Origin: CADEEN01 sp963738425
Lineage (GTDB): Bacteria > Pseudomonadota > Gammaproteobacteria > Burkholderiales > Burkholderiaceae_C
Reading direction: 5' to 3'
Assembly (NCBI GenBank): GCA_963738425.1
Contig: CAVTWT010000020.1
Location: 1 to 64,000 of the forward strand
DNA length: 64,000 bases
Below are positions 55,301 to 63,817 of the stretch, in pieces. Position 1 is the first letter of the stretch. Each line of letters starts with the position of its first letter. A program made the translations under genes and the position numbers. The notes beneath the pieces are model-generated. The model was not told the DNA's origin. It saw only the letters and a list, made by a program, of their open reading frames with translations, and made no database searches.

Positions 55301-56058
55301 GCGGGCACATAGGGCAGCCACGGCGCCAGGTCGAGATCGGCGATGTTCAAGTCGATCTGCGACGCCCGGTCTTGCGCAAACGGTTTGCTCTGCGCGCCAC
55401 TGTCGAACGCAGCGCCGTTGAGCTTGAAGGCCAGGCGCGGCAACGCGTCCACCGCAACGTGGTCGGGCAGGTTCGACAAGAAGGGCAGCGCGACTTGCAG
55501 ATCTTGCAGACGGTGAACGCGCTTGACCGGCTGGTCGTCGAACTCCACAGCGCCGCCTTGCAGGCGCAGGTTGTACAGCGCAAAGCGCGCCGGCTCGTTG
55601 CTTTCCTTCGGTTCGGCGGGTGCCTTGCCGAAGCGCTCGATGAGGTCATCGACGTCGTAGCGGCCTTCGGCGATGCGTGCGACGCGCACGACGGGCGCAT
55701 CGATCTCCAGCGCCTCGATCACCGGCGCCAGCCGCAGCAGCGAGCGCATGTCGGCGTTGGCCATCAGGCGTGCCACAGACAACAGCGGCGGCGCGCCGGC
55801 ACCCGCCGCCGAGGCCACGCTGAGCTGCTCCAGAGTCAATTGCAGCGACCACGGCGAAAAGGCGATCTTGCCGATGCGCACCTCGCGCCCGAGCAACGAC
55901 GTCAAGCGCTGCTCGGCCTGCGACTTGACGATCGGCGGTACGGCAAGCCAGGCCACGGCCCACAACAGCAGCAGCGCCGCGACCAGCCACACCACCCAGC
56001 GCACGATTCTGGGCAGGCCCCCGAGCAGGCCGCTTCTTCCGCGTACTTCTTCACTCAT
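52360..56058 (-). CDS. large DUF748/AsmA-like membrane-anchored protein
   Basis: A 1232-residue protein with one N-terminal membrane segment (about 16-35). An enormous extracytoplasmic beta-rich region contains several DUF748 units (LLGREVRIGKIAFSPWSLQL, DGRFNLRDV, KGRAAGTALLEISGAL). AsmA/TamB-like proteins of this type span the periplasm and move lipids. The C-terminal LARDIPVPEMEALL region contains an OmpA-like peptidoglycan-binding pattern. The frame is intact throughout. Start ATG 56058. Confidence 0.88.
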   Translation of the reverse strand: MSEEVRGRSGLLGGLPRIVRWVVWLVAALLLLWAVAWLAVPPIVKSQAEQRLTSLLGREVRIGKIAFSPWSLQLTLEQLSVASAAGAGAPPLLSVARLMANADMRSLLRLAPVIEALEIDAPVVRVARIAEGRYDVDDLIERFGKAPAEPKESNEPARFALYNLRLQGGAVEFDDQPVKRVHRLQDLQVALPFLSNLPDHVAVDALPRLAFKLNGAAFDSGAQSKPFAQDRASQIDLNIADLDLAPWLPYVPAALPLKPSRGKVATQLQLQFALAADGAPRVSLRGKASLTDAAFVAAGETNTPAVAWQRLDVGLADVQPLARKVALGDVTLAGVQIDARRGADGRINLVPATAASPAASAPANAAPWQISVAKIALTQARIDWRDASTRPAAALRAEPVDLQVSNVRWPFEAPVPVKLTARLSALDAQGSAAGEPATLTLEGQTTDRAADARAELQGLNLAWLEPYLAASLNARVEGRASAKASVAWSASETLQLKLSDVGLQVEQLKLVDGSKSRTPLSVGNIALAAATVDLAARQVSLGTLKIERPSLALARDAQGRWNFEQWTRTSAVASPPPSTDNAPPWSVKLDELQLIGGEFRLDDQRPAPAPSAPVQLRGALSASVRDLSWPSGAPAKTQLQLRVSQTEGSSKNSPGGRVDWNGSVAPSPVAVRGTLRVERFPVHAFEPYFGSGLNVELLRGEADWRGDIAVTQRANNQWDASAKGNARITGLRVHERATTNTTRGGDELLTWQAFTLDGLKFDLRAGAKPTLEIASAALTDFYSRLVITEDGRFNLRDVAAAPKADGVAPAAAASAPAAVAPAASAPAAAPGSDLPINISIGGVRLANGKVDFTDRFIRPNYSAALTELNGTLGAFNSTTRDMATLDLKGRAAGTALLEISGALNPTAQPLALDIKAKATDLELAPFSPYSGRYAGYAIERGKLSMEVAYKIDPDGKLDAKNQVILNQLTFGDKVESPDATKLPVLLAVALLKDRNGVIDINLPISGSINDPQFSVFGLVLKVIGNLLVKAITAPFSLLTGGGSEDLSFVAFEPGTANFNDAGRSTIDKVAKSLADRPALKMTVTGASDPQSEREAMQQAALNARIMAEQRREALRSDAPADAPPPALTAAQREALVKRIYSDTKLPNKPRNAIGIARDIPVPEMEALLRGATLVSSDSARELALQRGIAVRDALVAKGLPSERLFLAAPKLRVSGEDDAAWSPRVQLALGTN

Positions 56059-56153
56059 TGCGTCGATGCTGCCCTAGCACGTGGCCTCGGGCAAGCGTGT
56101 GTACCCAAGGCGTACTGCACAATGGTTCGCTTCATTGCTTCGCGTGTCATGGC

Positions 56154-56975
56154 GTGAACGAAATCTTTCAAAGTCTGGGCATCGAGTCATGGAAGCCGGT
56201 GCTTGCAGCGTTGCTGCTGCCGCCTGTGCCGCTGCTGGTGCTGGTGCTCGTCGGTGCACGCCTGATTCTCTGGCAGCGTTTTCTGGGTTGGATGCTGGTG
56301 CTGCTGTCGACCGTCCTGCTCTGGCTCGGCGCCTGCACGGGCGTGGGCGAGTGGATGGGACGCGCCATCATGTCGCAGCCGCCACCGCTGTCCGCTGAGC
56401 GCATTGCGGCGCTGAAGAAAGCGGCCGCGGGCGGCAGGCCGGGCGTCGTGGTGCTGATCCTGGGCGGTGGGCGCAAAGCGCTCGCCCCGGAGTACGGCGT
56501 GGCGAGCCTGTCGGAGCCCTCGCTCGAGCGCTTGCGCTACGGCGTGTGGGTGAGCCGCGAAACCGGTGCGCCGATGATGTTCAGCGGCGGCCTCGGACAC
56601 TCATCGGAGCCGGGCACGACGGAGGCCGACGTGGCGTCTGAAATCGCGCTGCGCGAGTTCCTGCGGCCGATGCGCTGGGTGGAGCCGAAGTCGCGCGACA
56701 CGCGGGAGAACGCGCAGTACAGCGCGGCGTTGCTGCGTGATCTGGATGTACAACAGGTCGTGCTCGTCACGCACGGCTGGCACATGCCGCGCGCGCTGCG
56801 GGCCTTCAAGGAAGCGGCCGCGCTCGAGAAGGCAAAGTGGGAGATCGTGCCGGCGCCGATGGGCCTGGGCCAATCGGTGGAGCGGCCCGCGCTGCGCTGG
56901 ATTCCTTCGGCAGAGGGCACGCAACTTGTGCGCGCGGTGCTGCGCGAAAAGTTCGGCATGCTGTTGGGGGCCTGA
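56154..56975 (+). CDS. YdcF/ElyC-family (DUF218) membrane protein
   Basis: A 273-residue protein. Two N-terminal membrane segments (about 12-34 and 42-60) precede a DUF218 domain: VVVLILGGGRKALAPEYG, PMMFSGGLG, ESK-like SRDTRENAQYSA and VVLVTHGWHMPRALRAF. The GTG start at 56154 is chosen because the first helix follows directly. The family includes ElyC and SanA, involved in envelope integrity. Confidence 0.85.
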   Translation: MNEIFQSLGIESWKPVLAALLLPPVPLLVLVLVGARLILWQRFLGWMLVLLSTVLLWLGACTGVGEWMGRAIMSQPPPLSAERIAALKKAAAGGRPGVVVLILGGGRKALAPEYGVASLSEPSLERLRYGVWVSRETGAPMMFSGGLGHSSEPGTTEADVASEIALREFLRPMRWVEPKSRDTRENAQYSAALLRDLDVQQVVLVTHGWHMPRALRAFKEAAALEKAKWEIVPAPMGLGQSVERPALRWIPSAEGTQLVRAVLREKFGMLLGA

Positions 56976-56983
56976 ACCGACAA

Positions 56984-57057
56984 CCCCTCGGTCGCTGTGC
57001 GACCACTCCCCCGAGGGGAGCCTTGGGCCGACGCTTGGGAGCGGCCCGGCGCTGGCC
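56984..57057. repeat. dispersed GC-rich intergenic repeat, copy 3
   Basis: Contains CCCCTCGG, CTCCCCCGAGGGGAG and CTTGGGAGCGGCCCGGCG in the same order as the copy at 59975. It lies immediately after the YdcF-like gene. Confidence 0.8.
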
Positions 57058-57094
57058 CAAAAAACAAACCCCTCCACGCCGAGGCGGGAGGGGT
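57058..57094 (-). terminator. Rho-independent terminator on the minus strand
   Basis: On the minus strand ACCCCTCC and GGAGGGGT form an 8-bp stem, followed by TTGTTTTTT. It is about 190 bases downstream of the ubiD stop and should end that transcript. Confidence 0.75.
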
Positions 57095-57284
57095 GGGTGG
57101 CTCTCGCCACCTTTCGGGGCTCAGGAGGTAAGGGGTCCTGGGCTCCTTGGACGCAGAGACTGCGCCGCTGGGTTGTGTCTGCAGTGCAGACAGCCGCATC
57201 GTGTTCTCACTGCACCTGCAACGCAATCCAATCCGCGCAATCGAAAAGGCTGAACGCCATAGCGAACGCTGCCTTGACAGCGCG
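57095..57284. other. gap without a recognised gene
   Basis: Between the terminator and the ubiD stop I see a second possible stem, GGTGGC-TCTC-GCCACC followed by TTTC. I see no convincing open reading frame, repeat or RNA gene. Confidence 0.5.
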
Positions 57285-58850
57285 CTATCCCACCGGCGGT
57301 GTGCGCATCACGGCGTCGAACACCTTCTGTACCGCGCTGCGCACGGCTTGCGGCATCTCGATCGGGCGTCCCCATTCGCGCTGCGTTTCGCCGGGCCACT
57401 TGTTGGTGGCGTCCAGGCCCATCTTGCCGCCCAGCCCGCTGACGGGTGACGCGAAGTCGAGGTAGTCGATCGGCGTCTGGTCGACGAGCGTGGTGTCGCG
57501 CACCGGATCAACACGCGTCGTGATCGCCCATACGACTTCTTTCCAGTCGCGTATGTTGACGTCGTCATCCGTGACGACGATGAACTTGGTGTACATGAAC
57601 TGGCGCAGAAAACTCCACAGGCCGAACATCACGCGCTTTGCGTGGCCGGGGTAGGCCTTCTTGATCGAGATCACCGCCATGCGGTAGCTGCAGCCTTCGG
57701 GCGGCAGGTAGAAGTCGGTGATTTCCGGAAACTGCTTTTGCAGCAGCGGCACGAAGACCTCGTTCAGCGCCTCGCCCAGCACCGCCGGCTCATCCGGCGG
57801 CTTGCCGGTGTACGTCGAGTGGTAGATCGGGTCGCGCCGGTGTGTCAGGCGGTCGATGCGGAACACCGGGAACCAGTCCTGCTCGTTGTAGTAGCCGGTG
57901 TGGTCGCCGAACGGGCCTTCGAGCGCATGCAGGTAGCCGCCGCGCTCCATCAGCTTGACGCCGGCTTCGCTCTCGCCGCTGAAGCCTGGTACGGCGGTGG
58001 GGATGTGGCCTTCGAGCACGAACTCGGCGCTGGCCGGCGCCTGGAGCTTGAGGGCACCTTCGCCGACCGATGTGTCCACGACCTCGGTGCGGCCCCCGCG
58101 AAGCAGGCCGGCGAACTGGTACTCGGACAACGTGTCCGGCACCGGCGTCACCGCGCCCAGGATCGTCGCGGGGTCGGCGCCCAGGGCCACGGCCATCGGA
58201 AAAGGCTGCCCAGGGTTGGCGCGCGCGAAGTCGCGGAAGTCAAGGGCACCGCCGCGATGCGCCAGCCAGCGCATGATGACTTCGCGCTTGCCAATCACCT
58301 GCTGGCGGTAGATGCCGAGGTTTTGCCGCGCTCTCGGTTTCGGCACCGACTGAGGACCGCGCGTGATCACCAGCCCCCAGGTGATCAGCGGCCCGGCGTC
58401 GCCCGGCCAGCAGGTCTGCACCGGCAACTCGCCCAGATCGACGTCGCTCCGCTCACGCACGACTTCCTGGCACGGCGCCGAGCGCACGCGATCGGGCTTC
58501 ATGTCCCACAGCGCCTTGACCATCGCCACCAGTCGCCCGGCGTCCTTTAAGCCCTTCGGCGGCTCGGGCTCTTTCAGTCGCGCCAGCACGTGACCGATTT
58601 CGCGCAGATCTGCGAGGCTCTCGGCACCCATGCCGAGTGCGACGCGTCGAGTCGTACCGAACAAATTCAGCAGCACCGGAATTTTGTAACTTACTGGATT
58701 GGTAACCAGTAGTGAGGGCCCGCCGGCCCGCAAAACCTGGTCAGCGAGCGCTGTCATTTCCAGCCGCGCGGACAGCGGTTCGGCCACGCGCACAAGCTCG
58801 CCTTGCAGCTCTAGCTGGTCGGTGAAGTCGCGTAAATCCCTGTACTTCAT
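57285..58850 (-). CDS. ubiD: UbiD family decarboxylase
   Basis: A 521-residue prenylated-FMN enzyme of the UbiD family. It decarboxylates 4-hydroxy-3-polyprenylbenzoate in ubiquinone synthesis. MKYRDLRDFTDQLELQGELVRV, NLGIYRQQVIGKREVIMRWLAHRGGA and VDLGELPVQTCWPGDAG are typical, and residues ETNEQD-like FPEITDFYLPPEGCSYRMAV support the family. The length suits UbiD. Start ATG 58850. Confidence 0.93.
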   Translation of the reverse strand: MKYRDLRDFTDQLELQGELVRVAEPLSARLEMTALADQVLRAGGPSLLVTNPVSYKIPVLLNLFGTTRRVALGMGAESLADLREIGHVLARLKEPEPPKGLKDAGRLVAMVKALWDMKPDRVRSAPCQEVVRERSDVDLGELPVQTCWPGDAGPLITWGLVITRGPQSVPKPRARQNLGIYRQQVIGKREVIMRWLAHRGGALDFRDFARANPGQPFPMAVALGADPATILGAVTPVPDTLSEYQFAGLLRGGRTEVVDTSVGEGALKLQAPASAEFVLEGHIPTAVPGFSGESEAGVKLMERGGYLHALEGPFGDHTGYYNEQDWFPVFRIDRLTHRRDPIYHSTYTGKPPDEPAVLGEALNEVFVPLLQKQFPEITDFYLPPEGCSYRMAVISIKKAYPGHAKRVMFGLWSFLRQFMYTKFIVVTDDDVNIRDWKEVVWAITTRVDPVRDTTLVDQTPIDYLDFASPVSGLGGKMGLDATNKWPGETQREWGRPIEMPQAVRSAVQKVFDAVMRTPPVG

Positions 58851-59086
58851 ACCAATTTCGGTCTTGCTTTCGGTTTCTAAATGCTTGACCGGTTATTTGG
58901 AGGCTTCCTAGAATCCTCCTCAGCCTCAGAAATAAGGGTTAACCCGCGCTCGCTGACGCAACGAGTCAGGACGCGCCGCTGCCAGCCGAGCCGCCCCCAT
59001 CCGGGACGTGCCGGCCGATTATCACCGTCGAGCTGCAAGACCCACCGCTCGGTGGGTGGCGCGATCGGCGGAGTGAAAGGGACACG

Positions 59087-59968
59087 ATGACAGCGCTTCG
59101 ATTCATCCAAACCGTTCGCACGTCTTGCGGCGTGTTCGTTCGTGATGTGGGCAATGGGCTGCTCGAAGTCAGCCACAACGGCTTGGCATTCGTCGGCTTG
59201 GCCGTCGTGGCGACGGTGGCTTTTTTCGGCAGCCAGCAAGACATGCGCAAGGCCGTTGAAACAGCGGCGCTGGGCTGGCTCAAGGAGCGTCACGAGGTCC
59301 GTGCTGAGACCGACGGCAACCTGCTCGTCTCACTGGCCGAACCCGATGCCGTGGCCCGTGCCACGGCGGCAGATCCGGCCGACCTGACGCGCCAGCAGGC
59401 GGCTGTGGCCGGCTGGCTGTCGCGCCGCTACAAGGTGGCCCCGGAGCCGGTGAGCCGCATCGTGCAAGAGGCGTGGCAACTCGGCCAGCGCGCCAAGCTC
59501 GACCCGACGCTGATCCTGGCCGTGATGGCCGTTGAATCGAGCTTCAACCCCTTTGCTCAGAGCACGGTGGGCGCGCAGGGCCTGATGCAGGTCATGACCC
59601 GCATCCACGACGACAAGTACCAGAACTTCGGCGGCCAGCACGCGGCGTTCGACCCGCTGACCAACCTGCGCGTGGGGGTGCAGGTGCTCAAGGACTGCAT
59701 CGCCCAGGCCGGCAGCGTCGAAGGTGGCCTCAAGTACTACGTGGGCGCGGCCAATCTGCCGGACGACGGCGGCTACGCTGCCAAGGTGCTGGGTGAGCAG
59801 TCGCACCTGAAACAAGTGGCCGCCGGCAAAGCCGTGGCGGTGACGGTGCCGCAGACGGTGGCGCGTCCCGTCGAGGCGCCCGCCAAGGCTGCAATGGAAG
59901 CCGCGCCCCAGGCCAAGGCCGGCTTGGCGACGCAGCCGGTGGTTCTTGCCGCGACGGCACAACGGTAG
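59087..59968 (+). CDS. lytic transglycosylase (SLT domain)
   Basis: A 293-residue protein. A hydrophobic segment at about 32-50 anchors it. The SLT domain (about 130-245) has catalytic Glu in AVESSFNPFAQS, QGLMQVM and NLRVGVQVLKDC. It cleaves peptidoglycan glycan strands to 1,6-anhydro products. An Ala/Pro-rich tail follows. AAAGGGACACG precedes ATG 59087. Confidence 0.88.
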   Translation: MTALRFIQTVRTSCGVFVRDVGNGLLEVSHNGLAFVGLAVVATVAFFGSQQDMRKAVETAALGWLKERHEVRAETDGNLLVSLAEPDAVARATAADPADLTRQQAAVAGWLSRRYKVAPEPVSRIVQEAWQLGQRAKLDPTLILAVMAVESSFNPFAQSTVGAQGLMQVMTRIHDDKYQNFGGQHAAFDPLTNLRVGVQVLKDCIAQAGSVEGGLKYYVGAANLPDDGGYAAKVLGEQSHLKQVAAGKAVAVTVPQTVARPVEAPAKAAMEAAPQAKAGLATQPVVLAATAQR

Positions 59969-59974
59969 TCGCCG

Positions 59975-60049
59975 GCCCCTCGCCCGCTGCGCGGGCACTC
60001 CCCCGAGGTGAGGCTCAGGCCGGACGCTTGGGAGCGGCCCGGCGCTGGC
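59975..60049. repeat. dispersed GC-rich intergenic repeat, copy 4
   Basis: CCCCTCGCCCGCTGCGCGGG, CTCCCCCGAGG and CTTGGGAGCGGCCCGGCG occur in series after the transglycosylase gene. Confidence 0.8.
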
Positions 60050-60059
60050 GCATTGACGA

Positions 60060-60127
60060 CCCCTTGCTCTCTGCGTTCGCGATCCCCCGTGGGGATGCAG
60101 GCCGCTTGGGAGCGGCCCGGCGCTGGC
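60060..60127. repeat. dispersed GC-rich intergenic repeat, copy 5 (partial)
   Basis: CCCCTTGCTCTCTGCGTTCG, CCCCCGTGGGG and CTTGGGAGCGGCCCGGCG follow copy 4 directly, giving a tandem pair just upstream of the riboswitch. Confidence 0.75.
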
Positions 60128-60150
60128 CTGAGCGCTAAACTCGTCACCCT

Positions 60151-60277
60151 GCGCGACTGGCGATAAAGGGCGTTCGGGCACTCGGCCCGCCGTCCGAGGT
60201 GGGCCACCACCGGGAAGCGCAGGCGGGGCTGGCGGCATTCGCTGGCCCACGTTTCCCGCCGTTCGCCTGGGCAGCCC
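60151..60277 (+). promoter_or_regulatory. ZTP (pfl) riboswitch upstream of glyA
   Basis: The leader contains GACTGGCGATAA, then after a variable stem GTGGGCCACCACCGGGAAGCG, and after a long linker CCGTTCGCCTGGGCAG. These are the conserved pieces of the pfl motif that senses the purine intermediate ZTP/ZMP. A downstream stem GCCTTCA/TGAAGGC (about 60291-60323) may be the expression platform. GlyA makes the one-carbon donor for the folate cycle, a common pfl target. Confidence 0.85.
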
Positions 60278-60350
60278 TCCGTTCGACCCGCGCCTTCAGC
60301 CAGGCCGGTGTCGCCCGTGAAGGCCCATCGTTCCGATGAGGACTGCCACC

Positions 60351-61601
60351 ATGTTCGACAAAGCCCGCCACACCCTCGCCGCCGTGGACCCCGACCTGTG
60401 GGCCACGATCGAAGCCGAGAACCGCCGCCAGGAAGAGCACATCGAGCTCATCGCCAGCGAGAACTACACCTCGCCCGCAGTGATGGCCGCGCAAGGCTCG
60501 CAACTGACCAACAAGTACGCCGAGGGCTACCCGGGCCGCCGCTACTACGGCGGTTGCGAGCATGTCGATGTGGTCGAGCAGCTCGCCATCGACCGCTGCA
60601 AGCAACTCTTCGGCGCGAAGCACGCCAATGTGCAGGCCAACTCCGGCTCGCAGGCCAACCAGGCCGTGTTCTTCGGCCTCCTGCAGCCGGGCGACACGAT
60701 CATGGGCATGAGCCTGGCCGAAGGTGGCCACCTCACACACGGCATGCCGCTGAACATGAGCGGCAAGTGGTTCAAGGTCGTCAGCTACGGGCTCGATGCC
60801 AATGAAGCGATCGACTACGACGCCATGGAGCGCCTGGCGCACGAGGCCAAGCCCAAGCTCATCATCGCCGGCGCCTCGGCCTACAGCCTGAAGATCGACT
60901 TCGAGCGCTTTGCCAAAGTGGCCAAGGCCATCGGCGCGATCTTCATGGTCGACATGGCGCACTACGCCGGCCTGATCGCCGCCGGCGTCTACCCGAACCC
61001 GGTGCCGCATGCCGACGTGGTGACCTCGACCACGCACAAGAGCCTGCGTGGCCCGCGTGGCGGCATCATCGTCATGAACGACGACGACATCGCCAAGAAG
61101 ATCAACAGCGCGATCTTCCCCGGCATCCAGGGCGGCCCGCTGATGCACGTCATCGCCGGCAAGGCGGTGGCCTTCAAGGAAGCGCTCGAGCCGTCGTTCA
61201 AGGTCTATCAGCAGCAGGTGGTGGCCAACGCGCGCGTGCTCGCAGAAACGCTGATCGCGCGCGGTCTGCGCATCGTCTCCGGCCGCACCGAGAGCCACGT
61301 CATGCTGGTCGACCTGCGGCCCAAGGGCCTTACTGGCAAGGAAGCCGAAGCACTGCTCGGACGCGCGCACATGACGTGCAACAAGAACGGCATCCCGAAC
61401 GACCCGCAAAAGCCGATGGTCACCAGCGGCATCCGCCTGGGTTCACCGGCGATGACGACGCGCGGCTTCAAGGAAGAGCAAGCGAAGCAGACGGCGCACC
61501 TGATCGCCGACGTGCTCGACGCGCCGGCCGATGAGAAGGTGATCGAAGCCGTGCGCGCCAAGGTCGCGGCGCTGACGCGCGACTTCCCGGTCTACCGCTG
61601 A
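60351..61601 (+). CDS. glyA: serine hydroxymethyltransferase
   Basis: A 416-residue PLP enzyme that interconverts serine and glycine with tetrahydrofolate. MFDKARHTLAAVDPDLW begins the protein. The PLP lysine appears in VVTSTTHKSLRGPRGG near residue 230, and HVDVVEQLAIDRCKQLFGA and GSPAMTTRGFKEEQ are conserved. ATG 60351 has GAGGA upstream; an in-frame ATG at 60336 adds five residues lacking in the family. The ZTP riboswitch lies in its 5' leader. Confidence 0.97.
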   Translation: MFDKARHTLAAVDPDLWATIEAENRRQEEHIELIASENYTSPAVMAAQGSQLTNKYAEGYPGRRYYGGCEHVDVVEQLAIDRCKQLFGAKHANVQANSGSQANQAVFFGLLQPGDTIMGMSLAEGGHLTHGMPLNMSGKWFKVVSYGLDANEAIDYDAMERLAHEAKPKLIIAGASAYSLKIDFERFAKVAKAIGAIFMVDMAHYAGLIAAGVYPNPVPHADVVTSTTHKSLRGPRGGIIVMNDDDIAKKINSAIFPGIQGGPLMHVIAGKAVAFKEALEPSFKVYQQQVVANARVLAETLIARGLRIVSGRTESHVMLVDLRPKGLTGKEAEALLGRAHMTCNKNGIPNDPQKPMVTSGIRLGSPAMTTRGFKEEQAKQTAHLIADVLDAPADEKVIEAVRAKVAALTRDFPVYR

Positions 61602-61616
61602 TCGAGGGCAGGGCCC

Positions 61617-62060
61617 TTGCGCTGCCCCTTCTGCACCCACGAAGAAACGCAGGTCGTCGAGACGCGCGAGTCCGACGAGGGCGACGTCATCCGGCGTCGC
61701 CGCCGCTGCACGCACTGCGACAAGCGCTTCACCACCTACGAGCGTCCAGAGATCGCGCTGCCGCAGGTGGTGAAGAAAGACGGTGCACGTGCCGAGTTCG
61801 ACGAAAGCAAGATCCGCGGCTCGATGCTGCTGGCGCTGCGCAAGCGGCCGGTGAGCGTGGAGCAGGTCGATGCGGCGGTGGAGCGCATCAAGGAGAAGCT
61901 GCTCACCGGCGGCACCAAGGAAGTGGCCTCGACGCGCCTCGGTGAACTCGTCATGCGTGAATTGAAACGCATCGACAAGGTGGCCTACGTGCGCTTCGCG
62001 TCCGTCTATCGCAGCTTCGAAGACGTTGACGAGTTTCGACAGCTCATACGCGACATCTGA
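61617..62060 (+). CDS. nrdR: transcriptional repressor NrdR
   Basis: A 147-residue regulator of ribonucleotide reductase genes. The N-terminal zinc finger has CPFC...RRRRCTHC, followed by an ATP-cone domain (VVKKDGARAEFDESKIRGSMLLAL). The start is TTG 61617, giving the normal MRCPFC beginning. It lies 15 bases after glyA, so it is co-transcribed and under the same leader. Confidence 0.96.
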   Translation: MRCPFCTHEETQVVETRESDEGDVIRRRRRCTHCDKRFTTYERPEIALPQVVKKDGARAEFDESKIRGSMLLALRKRPVSVEQVDAAVERIKEKLLTGGTKEVASTRLGELVMRELKRIDKVAYVRFASVYRSFEDVDEFRQLIRDI

Positions 62061-62194
62061 GCCGCATGCAAGGGCCTCCGGCGGGTGAACGGGTTTTTCC
62101 CGGCCCGATTTGCCCCGTTTTCCCCCTTTAGGGGGAGCGATTTGCTAGAGCCCGATCCCTAGAGTTCCTTCCACACCAACCGGAGGAACTCGAG

Positions 62195-62731
62195 ATGAAC
62201 AGCAGCAAGCACCTGATCGGCAAACAGCAGCGCGGCGTGACGATGATCGAGGCCTGCATCACGCTGGCGATTACCGGCATCCTGGCCGGCACCGCGCTGC
62301 CGTCTTTCAAGGACTCGCTGGACAAGCGGTCGGTCGAAGGCTTCTCGTCGGAAGTGGGAACCGACCTGCACTACGCGCGCAGCGAAGCCGTGGCCCGCAA
62401 TGCTGGGGTCCGCGTCAGCTTCTATCAGGGTTGCTACGTAGTGCACACCGGCAGCCGTGACGACTGCGTGTGTGACGGTCAAGGCCCGGCGGTCTGCACC
62501 GGCGACGCGGTGGCGCTGAAGACCGTCAACGCGGCGTCGGCGCGTGGCGTGCAGGTCGTCGCCAACGTGTCGTCGATGCGCTTCGACCCGAGCCACGGCA
62601 CCACGTCGCCGACTGGCACCGTCTGCACCGTGCCGGCCAGCGGCCGCTCGGTGCACCACGTGGTCAGCATCATGGGCCGCGTGCGTACCTGCTCGCCAGC
62701 TGTAGCAGGCGCGCCCTGCGCCCCCTGCTGA
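62195..62731 (+). CDS. FimT/GspH-type minor pilin
   Basis: A 178-residue pseudopilin. The class III signal (residues 10-30) is QQRGVTMIEACITLAITGIL, with Gly before the cleavage point and Glu at +5. A hydrophobic helix follows. The C-terminal CXC and RTCSPAV cysteines may form disulfides. ACCGGAGGAACTCGAG precedes ATG 62195. It is first in a type IV pilin gene group. Confidence 0.85.
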   Translation: MNSSKHLIGKQQRGVTMIEACITLAITGILAGTALPSFKDSLDKRSVEGFSSEVGTDLHYARSEAVARNAGVRVSFYQGCYVVHTGSRDDCVCDGQGPAVCTGDAVALKTVNAASARGVQVVANVSSMRFDPSHGTTSPTGTVCTVPASGRSVHHVVSIMGRVRTCSPAVAGAPCAPC

Positions 62732-62837
62732 TCGGGGGGATGACAGGCCGTCGGCGACGAACGGCCGGTGCGGCGCGATTGGCGGCGGCGGCAACCCGCC
62801 CTGAAAAGCGTGAACGGTTTCACAATCGGCGCCATGG

Positions 62838-63341
62838 TTGGTACAAAAGTTCACAAAAGTCCCGGACGCCGAGCGATCCGGGGGCTTCACGCTGATCGAG
62901 CTGATGATCGTCGTGATCGTGATCGCGGTTCTCGCTGTGATCGCGTTTCCGAGCTTCATGGACCAAGTACGCGCCAGTCGGCGTTCCGGGGCCATCGCCA
63001 CGCTGAGCTTGATTCAACAGGCGCAAGAGCGTTGGCGAGCCAACTGCCCGTGCTACGCAGGGAGCTTGACCGCGGCTCCGGCCACGCCCAACCCTCCCGG
63101 CTGCCCGGCGACCGATTGCGCTACGTCTGCCGGACTGGGTTTGACACTCACCTCCGGTTCGTACAACTTCGACATGCCAACGCTTCCTGCGGTCGCGTCG
63201 CCGAACACCTATACCATCAGAGCAACGGGCACTGGAGGGCAGGCTCAGGACCGAGCGGGGAGCACTTCGTGTTCGCCTTTGTCGGTTGTCGTCGTCAACG
63301 GCGTGCCTACCAATTCACCGGCCGCGTGTTTCAGACAATGA
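62838..63341 (+). CDS. pilE: PilE-type type IV minor pilin
   Basis: A 167-residue pilin. RSGGFTLIELMIVVIVIAVL is the prepilin peptidase site with Glu at +5 and the N-terminal helix. ANCPCYAGSL and CPATDCATSAGLGLTLTSGSYNF match the PilE C-terminal region. Its stop overlaps the next pilin start (ATGA). Confidence 0.85.
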   Translation: MVQKFTKVPDAERSGGFTLIELMIVVIVIAVLAVIAFPSFMDQVRASRRSGAIATLSLIQQAQERWRANCPCYAGSLTAAPATPNPPGCPATDCATSAGLGLTLTSGSYNFDMPTLPAVASPNTYTIRATGTGGQAQDRAGSTSCSPLSVVVVNGVPTNSPAACFRQ

Positions 63342-63817
63342 CACGGCCTCACTCTAGTCGCCGCGTTGGCGGAATGACCATCATCGAACTGATGGTTGGG
63401 CTGGCGATCATCGGTGTGCTGGCAGCCATCGCTGCACCGGGGTTTCGCGAGTACTTCGCGACTCAGCGGCTCAAGGGCAGTGCAGAGGAGGTCTTTGTCG
63501 ATCTGCAGTTTGCTCGGATGGAATCTGTCCAGAGGAATGCGGCAGTCACATTCACGATGGCCACCGGCGGCTACTCCATTACACGTGGAGCAGTGTCAGT
63601 TAAGGCGGTTACGTTCTCGCAAGGGACCTCCGTCAGTTCCGGTGCAACGATGGTGGCTACCTTCGAGCCGGTTCGCGCAACTGCAGCGGTTGTCAACGGA
63701 CCGGTCGTTGTTGCAAATAGCGCGACCTCGCGCACGCTACGGGTCTCCGTCAACAGCATGGGCCGGCCGTCGATCTGCTCGCCCAGTGGCACCGTCGGAG
63801 GGTACGTGTCGTGCTGA
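63338..63817 (+). CDS. fimT: FimT/GspH-type minor pilin
   Basis: A 159-residue pseudopilin with RRVGGMTIIELMVGLAIIG as the class III leader. The GspH-like middle ALRSRA-type signature is present as DLQFARMESVQRNAAVTF. The end SMGRPSICSPSG is common in FimT. It overlaps pilE and the pilW start. Confidence 0.85.
   Translation: MTRPHSSRRVGGMTIIELMVGLAIIGVLAAIAAPGFREYFATQRLKGSAEEVFVDLQFARMESVQRNAAVTFTMATGGYSITRGAVSVKAVTFSQGTSVSSGATMVATFEPVRATAAVVNGPVVVANSATSRTLRVSVNSMGRPSICSPSGTVGGYVSC

Noticed and set aside
57121..57284. A possible short gene between ubiD and the terminator
   Set aside because: No frame has a ribosome binding site or composition distinct from noise.
60291..60323. Stem GCCTTCA/TGAAGGC as an intrinsic terminator
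   Set aside because: No T-tract follows; it is better seen as part of the riboswitch expression platform.
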